Source: Serratia surfactantfaciens
GTDB lineage: Bacteria > Pseudomonadota > Gammaproteobacteria > Enterobacterales > Enterobacteriaceae
Length of the DNA: 64,000 nucleotides
Assembly: GCF_001642805.2 (NCBI RefSeq)
Contig: NZ_CP016948.1
Span: forward strand, 62,001 to 126,000
Direction: 5' to 3'
The position numbers were made by a program, and so were the translations under genes. Of this stretch, positions 55,172 through 64,000 are shown piece after piece (the first letter of the stretch is position 1; the number at the start of each line of letters is the position of its first letter). Below the pieces are notes generated by a model. It was not told the DNA's origin. It saw only the letters and a list, made by a program, of their open reading frames with translations, and searched no databases.

Positions 55172-55977
55172 CAGCGGATCTCCGCCAACGGGTGGCACAG
55201 CTGCTGCGCTGCCAACAGGATGCGCGGCCCGCCGCGATTGAACCAGTCTTCGTTCAGCGCGATCACCGGCACCTGCAGCTGCGGCGCCCAGAAGGCCTTC
55301 ACATTGGCGGCCTCTTTTGCGCCGCCGGTGATGACGATGGCCTGCGGTTGACGCGCCAGCACCTGCTCGCGGCTGATCTGCGGCCAAGGGGTGCGGCTGT
55401 CGGCGAAGACGTTCTGCGCGCCGCACAGCGCCAGCACCTGGCTCTGCAGCGTGGCGCCGGAGCTGGTGAACAGCGGCTGGGTGCCGAACTGTAGCAGCAC
55501 CCGCCGCGGCGGGTTGGCGGCGTACTGTTGCTTGAGAGCGGCGAACTGGCGGCGAAGGGCATCCGCCGCCTGATGCGCCTGGTCCGGGTGCGGGCTGTAG
55601 CGCGCCAGCTTGTCCAACAGGCCGGCGAGCCCCTCGAGATTGTCGGCGTCCGCATAGAAGATCGGGATGCCGAACGCGGCGAGCTGATCGAGCACGCGCT
55701 GCGGATTGCCGCCGCGCCAGGCGAGGATCAGGTCCGGCTTCAGCGCCAGCACCCGTTCCAGATTGATGCCCTGCCAGGAAGCTACCTGCTCCAGCCTGGC
55801 GGCCTGTGGCGGATAATCGGAATAGGCGCTCGCCGCCACCAAGACATCGCCCATGCCGGCGGCATAGGCGAGTTCGGTGGCGTTGGGCGCCAGGCTGATC
55901 ACCCGCTGGGCGGCGCCGGCCGGCATGGCCAGCCAGAGCGCCAGCAGCCAGAACGCCGAGGTGAAGCGCAGCCTCAC
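55171..55977 (-). CDS. btuF: Vitamin B12 ABC transporter periplasmic binding protein
   Basis: Periplasmic protein that hands cobalamin to BtuCD. The 268 aa protein has a signal peptide ([20 protein letters not shown] then GAA) and the two-lobed binding fold starting [19 protein letters not shown]. Cysteines in LALCGAQN and QQLCHPL likely form the family disulfide. It starts with GTG one base after the mtnN stop, and shares a base with yadS, as in the E. coli mtnN-btuF-yadS operon. Confidence 0.96.
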   Translation of the reverse strand: MRLRFTSAFWLLALWLAMPAGAAQRVISLAPNATELAYAAGMGDVLVAASAYSDYPPQAARLEQVASWQGINLERVLALKPDLILAWRGGNPQRVLDQLAAFGIPIFYADADNLEGLAGLLDKLARYSPHPDQAHQAADALRRQFAALKQQYAANPPRRVLLQFGTQPLFTSSGATLQSQVLALCGAQNVFADSRTPWPQISREQVLARQPQAIVITGGAKEAANVKAFWAPQLQVPVIALNEDWFNRGGPRILLAAQQLCHPLAEIR

Positions 55978-55978
55978 A

Positions 55979-56680
55979 TCAACCGCGCTTGGCCAGGGTT
56001 TGCAGCATGGCGTTGACCATCAGCGTAGACTGTTTGGCCGCCACCACCAGGAACTCGTCAAAGCTCATGTGCGACTCGCTGTCGGCGACGTCGGAAATGG
56101 CGCGCACCACCACGAACGGCGTGCCGAACAGATGGCAGACGTGGGCGATCGCTGCGGCTTCCATTTCCACCGCGGCGACGCGCGGGAAGGTAGCGCGAAT
56201 GCGCGCCAGCGGCTCGGCGCCGTTGATGAAGGCGTCACCGCTGCAAATCAGGCCGCGCACCGCGTGCAGATCCAGCTGTTTGATGCAGCTTTCCGCCAGC
56301 GCGATCAGCGCGTCGTCGGCGACGAACGCCGCCGGGCAGCCGGCCATCTGGCCCGGCTCGTAACCGAAAGCGGTAACGTCGGCGTCGTGGTAGCGTACTT
56401 CTTCCGATACCACGATATCCCCCACGCGCAGCGTGCTGGCCAGGCCACCGGCGGAGCCGGTGTTGATCACCACGTCCGGGCTGCAGTGTTCCAGCAGCAG
56501 GGTGGTGCCCATGGCGGCAGAGACTTTGCCGATGCCGGATTTCAGCAGGGCCACTTCAACGCCGCCGATCTGGCCGGTGTAGATTTCGCAGCCCGCACGT
56601 TGGATGGTTTGACGGTTTTCGATTTGATCGCGCAGCAGGGTGACTTCCTGCTCCATTGCGCCGATGATGCCTACTTTCAT
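55979..56680 (-). CDS. mtnN: 5'-methylthioadenosine/S-adenosylhomocysteine nucleosidase
   Basis: Hydrolyses methylthioadenosine, S-adenosylhomocysteine and 5'-deoxyadenosine, and so feeds methionine salvage and AI-2 formation. The 233 aa protein begins [20 protein letters not shown] with the catalytic Glu12, and has [12 protein letters not shown] with the ribose-binding Met-Glu and AISDVADSE with the catalytic Asp. I choose the ATG at 56680; the frame open to 56728 would enter the dgt leader. Divergent from dgt. Confidence 0.97.
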   Translation of the reverse strand: MKVGIIGAMEQEVTLLRDQIENRQTIQRAGCEIYTGQIGGVEVALLKSGIGKVSAAMGTTLLLEHCSPDVVINTGSAGGLASTLRVGDIVVSEEVRYHDADVTAFGYEPGQMAGCPAAFVADDALIALAESCIKQLDLHAVRGLICSGDAFINGAEPLARIRATFPRVAAVEMEAAAIAHVCHLFGTPFVVVRAISDVADSESHMSFDEFLVVAAKQSTLMVNAMLQTLAKRG

Positions 56681-56808
56681 AAATAACACTCGCTGATTGG
56701 CCGTGAGAATTGCGGCATAGTCTATCATGGCTGTGTGTGAGAGATAATGCGTTGCATCCGCCGCCGGGAATTGTTATCACGGGGCAGGGCGTAACGGCGG
56801 AGGAACAG

Positions 56809-58326
56809 ATGTCCGGGATCGACTTCAAGCAAAAAATCAGTTTCCAACGGCCTTTCAGTAAACCGATCGAGGCTGAGGAAGAGTACGACATCGTGCGGCA
56901 GTTCGAGAGCGATCGCGGTCGCATCGTCAACTCGGCCGCCATTCGCCGTCTGCAGCAAAAAACCCAGGTGTTTCCGCTCGAGCGCAACGCGGCGGTACGC
57001 AGCCGCCTGACGCACTCGATGGAGGTGCAGCAGGTCGGGCGCCACATCGCCAAAGAGATCCTCAACCGCTTCAAACAGGCAGGGAAGATCGATGAACTCG
57101 GCCTGGCTCGGCTGCTCGATCCGTTTGAAAGCATCGTGGAAATGGCCTGTCTGATGCACGATATCGGCAACCCGCCGTTCGGTCACTTCGGCGAGTCGGC
57201 GATCAACGACTGGTTTGCCCAGCGCCTCGATCCCGCCAGCTGCGGCAGCGAACCTGGCAGCCACGATCGCTGCCAGGTGGCGGCGCTGCGCCTGCATGAA
57301 GGGGAGAGCGATCTGAACCGGCTGCGCAGCCGGATCCGTCAGGATCTCAGCCACTTCGAGGGTAACGCCCAGGCGATTCGCATGGTGTACAGCCTGTTGA
57401 AGCTCAACCTGACCTACGCTCAGGTCGGCTGCATTTTGAAATACACCCGCCCGGCTTATTGGGCGGGCGATATTCCCGCCAGCCACAGCTATCTGATGAA
57501 AAAGCCCGGTTACTATCTGGCGGAAGAGGCCTTTGTCGATCGGCTGCGGCGAGAGCTGCACATGGGCGAGTTCGATCGTTTCCCGCTGACCTATATTATG
57601 GAGGCCGCCGATGATATCTCTTACTGCGTGGCCGATCTGGAAGACGCGGTGGAGAAGAGCATTTTCACCGTCGAGCAGCTGTATCAGCACCTGATTCAGG
57701 AGTGGGGCGAGGTGGTGCCGGGCGATCTGTTCGACAAGACCGTCGCCAGCGCGTTTCGCAAGATCGATCGCGGCGGCGCGCGGCGCAGCGCAGAAGATCA
57801 GTTCTTCATGTATCTGCGGGTGTTTACCGTGGCGCGGCTGGTGCCGCACGCGGCGCAGCGCTTTATCGACAATCTGGACGCGGTTTATCAGGGCAGTTTC
57901 AATCAGGCGCTGCTGGAGGATTCCAGCCCGGCCTATCGGCTGCTGAAAATATTTAAAAATGTGGCGTTCAAGCATGTGTTCAACCACCCCGAGGTCGAGC
58001 AGCTCGAGCTGCAAGGCTACCGGGTGATCAGCGGCCTGCTGGACATTTACAGCCCGCTGTTGGCGATGTCGCTGGCGGACTTCAGCCAGCTGGTGCGCGA
58101 GGACAGTCATCGCGCTTACCCGATCGAAACGCGCCTGTTCCACAAGCTGTCCACCAAGCATCGGCTGGCGTATGTGGAGGCGGTAGAAGGGCTGCAGCAT
58201 TTATCGCCGGAGCAGCAAGCCATTCGGGAATATTATTTCCGCGCGCGTTTATTGCAGGACTATATCAGCGGAATGACCGACCTGTATGCCTATGATGAAT
58301 ATCGTCGATTGATGGCGGCGGAATAA
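56809..58326 (+). CDS. dgt: Deoxyguanosinetriphosphate triphosphohydrolase
   Basis: dGTPase that splits dGTP into deoxyguanosine and tripolyphosphate. The 505 aa protein (same as E. coli) contains the HD-domain signature [16 protein letters not shown] near residue 120, the upstream [17 protein letters not shown], and the later metal Asp in [18 protein letters not shown] choose the ATG at 56809 because GGAGGA stands five bases upstream; a frame open to 56710 covers the intergenic region. It precedes degP as in E. coli. Confidence 0.97.
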   Translation: MSGIDFKQKISFQRPFSKPIEAEEEYDIVRQFESDRGRIVNSAAIRRLQQKTQVFPLERNAAVRSRLTHSMEVQQVGRHIAKEILNRFKQAGKIDELGLARLLDPFESIVEMACLMHDIGNPPFGHFGESAINDWFAQRLDPASCGSEPGSHDRCQVAALRLHEGESDLNRLRSRIRQDLSHFEGNAQAIRMVYSLLKLNLTYAQVGCILKYTRPAYWAGDIPASHSYLMKKPGYYLAEEAFVDRLRRELHMGEFDRFPLTYIMEAADDISYCVADLEDAVEKSIFTVEQLYQHLIQEWGEVVPGDLFDKTVASAFRKIDRGGARRSAEDQFFMYLRVFTVARLVPHAAQRFIDNLDAVYQGSFNQALLEDSSPAYRLLKIFKNVAFKHVFNHPEVEQLELQGYRVISGLLDIYSPLLAMSLADFSQLVREDSHRAYPIETRLFHKLSTKHRLAYVEAVEGLQHLSPEQQAIREYYFRARLLQDYISGMTDLYAYDEYRRLMAAE

Positions 58327-58425
58327 TTAAGCTGAGGAATAATTGTTAGCAATTCCAACCGGTTGGCTGTCTCGAGTTTTGTAAAGACGGACAATATTTG
58401 TTTACTATTGCCAATCATCTGTGCC

Positions 58426-58453
58426 GGAACTTCAGGCTATTAATTAACTCTGA
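58426..58453 (+). promoter_or_regulatory. Sigma-E promoter of degP
   Basis: GGAACTT (58426-58432) and TCTGA (58449-58453), 16 bases apart, match the RpoE consensus and the E. coli degP promoter, including the following CAGGCTAT. A GTAAA half-site at 58381-58385 might belong to a CpxR box, but the second half is not clear. Confidence 0.92.
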
Positions 58454-58507
58454 ATAAGCACGCAAGACGGCCATTCTTTTTTGAACGACTTTATAAGAGA
58501 CACACAG

Positions 58508-59947
58508 ATGAAAAAAACCGCATTAGTTCTGAGCGCACTGGCATTCAGCATCGGTATGGCGATCGGCCCGGTCACGGCCAGCGCCGCTGAAACCGCCTCT
58601 TCCAGCACCCAGCAGTTGCCGAGCCTGGCGCCGATGCTGGAAAAGGTGATGCCTTCCGTCGTGAGCATTAACGTTGAGGGCAGCACCACGGTCAATACGC
58701 CGCGCATGCCGCAGCAGTTCCAACAGTTCTTCGGCGAAGATTCGCCGTTCTGCCAGGACGGTTCGCCGTTCCAGGGTTCGCCGATGTGCCAGGGCGGCGA
58801 ACAGCCCGGGCCGGATGGCCAGCCGCAGGGTACGCAGCAGAAATTCCAGGCGCTGGGCGCCGGGGTGGTCATCGATGCCGCCAAGGGCTATGTGGTGACC
58901 AATAACCATGTGGTGGACAACGCCAACAAGATCCAGGTGCAGCTGAGCGACGGCCGCCGTTTCGACGCCAAGGTGATCGGCAAGGATCCGCGTTCCGATA
59001 TCGCGCTGATCCAACTGAAAGATTTCAAGAATCTGACGGCGATCAAGATGGCCGACTCCGATCAGCTGCGCGTCGGCGATTACACCGTGGCGATCGGCAA
59101 CCCGTACGGGCTGGGTGAGACCGCCACCTCGGGCATCGTTTCCGCCCTGGGGCGCAGCGGCCTGAACATCGAAAACTACGAGAACTTCATCCAGACCGAT
59201 GCGGCGATCAACCGCGGCAACTCCGGCGGCGCGCTGGTTAACCTGAACGGCGAACTGATCGGCATCAACACCGCGATCCTGGCGCCGGACGGCGGCAACA
59301 TCGGCATCGGCTTCGCTATTCCGAGCAACATGGTGAAAAACCTGACGGCGCAAATGGTTGAGTATGGCCAGGTGAAACGCGGCGAGCTGGGCATCATGGG
59401 CACCGAGCTGAACTCCGAGCTGGCCAAGGCGATGAAGGTCGACGCGCAGCGCGGGGCCTTCGTCAGCCAGGTGATGCCGAAGTCCTCCGCCGCGAAGGCG
59501 GGCATCAAGGCCGGCGACGTGATCGTCACCATGAACGGCAAGGCCATCTCCAGCTTCGCCTCGTTCAGGGCGGAGATCGGCACGCTGCCGGTCGGCAGCA
59601 AAATGTCGCTGGGCATTATCCGCGACGGCAAGCCGGTAACGATTGACGTTACGCTGGAACAAAGCGCGCAGACCCAGGTGGCCTCGGGCAATATTTACAC
59701 CGGCATCGAGGGTGCCGAGCTGAGCAACACCCAGGTCGGCAACCAGAAAGGCGTCAAGGTCGACAGTGTGAAAGCCGGCAGCGCCGCGGCGCGCATCGGC
59801 TTGAAAAAAGGCGATGTGATCCTGGGAGTGAACCAACAGCCGATCCAGAACCTGGGCGAGCTGCGTAAGATTCTCGACAGCAAGCCGTCGGTGTTGGCGT
59901 TGAATATTCAGCGCGGCGAGAGCCAATTGTACCTGCTGGCGCAGTGA
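58508..59947 (+). CDS. degP: Periplasmic serine endoprotease / chaperone DegP (HtrA)
   Basis: Heat-shock protease and chaperone of the periplasm. The 479 aa protein has a signal peptide (MKKTALVLSALAFSIGMAIG then PVTASA). The protease domain has the triad His134 (NNHVVDNA), Asp164 (SDIALIQL) and Ser239 (GNSGGALV), and two PDZ domains follow (about 285-375 and 390-475). The regulatory LA loop (about residues 70-110) is rich in Gly, Pro and Gln and has two cysteines, as in E. coli. I choose the ATG at 58508; the nine codons back to 58481 precede the signal peptide. Driven by the sigma-E promoter upstream. Confidence 0.98.
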   Translation: MKKTALVLSALAFSIGMAIGPVTASAAETASSSTQQLPSLAPMLEKVMPSVVSINVEGSTTVNTPRMPQQFQQFFGEDSPFCQDGSPFQGSPMCQGGEQPGPDGQPQGTQQKFQALGAGVVIDAAKGYVVTNNHVVDNANKIQVQLSDGRRFDAKVIGKDPRSDIALIQLKDFKNLTAIKMADSDQLRVGDYTVAIGNPYGLGETATSGIVSALGRSGLNIENYENFIQTDAAINRGNSGGALVNLNGELIGINTAILAPDGGNIGIGFAIPSNMVKNLTAQMVEYGQVKRGELGIMGTELNSELAKAMKVDAQRGAFVSQVMPKSSAAKAGIKAGDVIVTMNGKAISSFASFRAEIGTLPVGSKMSLGIIRDGKPVTIDVTLEQSAQTQVASGNIYTGIEGAELSNTQVGNQKGVKVDSVKAGSAAARIGLKKGDVILGVNQQPIQNLGELRKILDSKPSVLALNIQRGESQLYLLAQ

Positions 59948-59970
59948 TAAGCGTCCGGCTTTAAAAAATA

Positions 59971-59995
59971 AAGGCACGCTGCGGCGTGCCTTTTT
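59971..59995 (+). terminator. Bidirectional terminator between degP and barA
   Basis: Stem GGCACGC / GCGTGCC with a TGCG loop, flanked by TTTTT on the plus strand and by AAA-rich sequence that gives a T-rich tail on the minus strand. It lies between convergent genes. Confidence 0.9.
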
Positions 59996-60013
59996 GCGTT
60001 ATGGCCTGCGGAT

Positions 60014-62740
<2,727 letters not shown>

Positions 62741-62806
62741 GGGATTCCAATGTGGGAGAATTGACAGCTGACACTAGCTTAATGAACCAGCACACAATCG
62801 ACAAAT

Positions 62807-64000
62807 ATGGCGCAATTCTACTCTCCCAAACGCCGCGTGACGACCCGGCAGAGCTCACAAATCTTCACCGTGACGGTGAGCGATCTCGATCCTTTCGGCC
62901 AGGGCGTGGCGCGCCACGACGGCAAAGCGGTGTTCGTGCCGGGCGTACTGCCGGGCGAGCAGGCAGAAATTCAGCTGACCGAAGACAAGCGCCAGTTCGC
63001 CAAAGGCAAGCTCAAGCGCCTGCTGAGCCGCAGCCCGCAGCGGGTGGAACCGCGCTGCCCGCATTTTGGCGTATGCGGTGGCTGCCAGCAGCAGCACGCG
63101 GATGAGGCGCTGCAACAGCAGAGCAAGGCGGCGGCGCTGGTGCGCATGATCGCCCGCGAAACCGGGGTAACTCCCCAGCAGGAACCGGTGATCGCCGGCC
63201 CGGAATACGGCTATCGCCGCCGCACCCGCCTTAGCCTGGCGTGGCAGCCGAAGCAGCAGCGCCTGATGATGGGTTTTCGCCAGGCGGCCTCCAGCGAGCT
63301 GGTGGCGGTGGCGCACTGCCCGGTGTTGCGGCCGGAGCTGGAACAGCTGCTGGCGCCGGTGCGCACCTGCCTGAGCGGGCTGCAGGCGGTGCGGCGGCTG
63401 GGGCATGTGGAGCTGGTGCTGGCGGATAACGGTCCGCTGCTGGTGCTGCGCCATCTCGATGCGCTGAAGGACGCGGATCGGCAGGCGCTGTTGGCGTTTG
63501 GCGAGCGGGAAAACGTCGCCGTTTACCTGGCGCCGGACAGCGAGCGGTTGGAAAAACTGTGCGGTGACGCGCCGTATTATCAGGTTGACGGGCTACGCTT
63601 AGACTTCAGCCCGCGCGACTTTATTCAGGTCAATGACGCCGTAAACCAACAAATGGTGGCGCAGGCCCTTGAATGGCTCGACATTCAACCCAATGATCGG
63701 GTGCTGGACCTGTTCTGCGGCATGGGCAACTTCACTCTGCCGCTGGCGCGCCGCGCTGCTGCGGTGGTGGGCATCGAAGGTGTTGCCACGCTGGTAGCGA
63801 ATGGGCAATATAATGCACATAAGAATAAGCTGAATAATGCGTCGTTTTTCCATGAGAATCTGGAGGACGACGTGGAGCGGCAACCTTGGGCAGCACAAGG
63901 GTTTGATAAGGTGATGCTGGATCCCGCCCGCGCCGGTGCGGCCGGGGTGATGTCACATATTGTAAAACTGGCGCCGGCGCGGGTGGTTTATGTTTCCTGT
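62807..64000 (+). CDS. rlmD: 23S rRNA (uracil-1939-C5) methyltransferase (partial, C-terminus outside window)
   Basis: SAM-dependent enzyme that methylates U1939 of 23S rRNA. The frame is open from the ATG at 62807 ([13 protein letters not shown]) to the window edge, 398 codons. It has an N-terminal TRAM domain (about 15-70), the [4Fe-4S] cysteines C84, C90, C93 ([10 protein letters not shown]) and C171, and the methyltransferase domain with [16 protein letters not shown] and LDPARAG. The last complete residue in the window is the Cys of VYVSC, which should be the catalytic nucleophile (Cys389 in E. coli). Divergent from barA. Confidence 0.97.
   Translation, partial: MAQFYSPKRRVTTRQSSQIFTVTVSDLDPFGQGVARHDGKAVFVPGVLPGEQAEIQLTEDKRQFAKGKLKRLLSRSPQRVEPRCPHFGVCGGCQQQHADEALQQQSKAAALVRMIARETGVTPQQEPVIAGPEYGYRRRTRLSLAWQPKQQRLMMGFRQAASSELVAVAHCPVLRPELEQLLAPVRTCLSGLQAVRRLGHVELVLADNGPLLVLRHLDALKDADRQALLAFGERENVAVYLAPDSERLEKLCGDAPYYQVDGLRLDFSPRDFIQVNDAVNQQMVAQALEWLDIQPNDRVLDLFCGMGNFTLPLARRAAAVVGIEGVATLVANGQYNAHKNKLNNASFFHENLEDDVERQPWAAQGFDKVMLDPARAGAAGVMSHIVKLAPARVVYVSC

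Overview
The window is a chromosomal segment of a GC-rich member of the Enterobacterales, most probably Serratia (Yersiniaceae). Gene order and protein sequences follow the 1.5-4 minute region of the Escherichia coli map very closely, but GC content is higher, and several genes sit between neighbours that are adjacent in E. coli. This identification rests on recognising the protein families and the synteny, not on a database search.

Layout. 1-2.7 kb: the start of thiB behind a TPP riboswitch, then the sugar-phosphate stress regulator sgrR facing the dual-function RNA SgrS/SgrT. 2.8-5.6 kb: sugar exporter setA and an added dicarboxylate/citrate-type (DASS) transporter. 5.6-12.2 kb: the leuLABCD operon (minus strand) with its attenuator, and leuO. 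12.6-18.7 kb: an added long-chain acyl-CoA synthetase-like gene, ilvIH, cra, and an added alaE-type alanine exporter. 19.4-37.4 kb: the complete division and cell wall cluster mraZ-rsmH-ftsL-ftsI-murE-murF-mraY-murD-ftsW-murG-murC-ddlB-ftsQ-ftsA-ftsZ-lpxC, driven by a recognisable mraZ promoter with MraZ operator repeats. 37.5-43.5 kb: a DUF721/DciA-like gene head-to-head with secM, then secA, mutT, and the minus-strand yacG, zapD and coaE. 43.9-50.7 kb: guaC, the type IV pilus-like hofC-hofB-ppdD operon, nadC, ampD-ampE. 50.7-60 kb: hemL, clcA, erpA, a small secreted protein, yadS-btuF-mtnN, dgt, degP with a sigma-E promoter. 60-64 kb: hybrid sensor kinase barA and the start of rlmD.

How the genes work together. 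SgrR, SgrS, SgrT and SetA form one response to sugar-phosphate accumulation. leuLABCD, leuO and ilvIH cover branched-chain amino acid synthesis and its control. The mra cluster makes lipid II (MurC-F, MraY, MurG, DdlB) and assembles the division machine (FtsL, I, W, Q, A, Z), with LpxC adding the first committed step of lipid A synthesis. SecM senses export and controls SecA.

The window is almost entirely conserved core genome. I see no prophage, insertion sequence, CRISPR array, tRNA or rRNA, and no convincing undescribed system. The most interesting signals are at finer scale: two stretches of atypical codon use inside ftsI and ftsA, a SecM arrest motif with two changed positions, a DciA-like gene kept opposite secM, added genes at several synteny positions, and two breakpoints relative to E. 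coli gene order (ampE|hemL and degP|barA).
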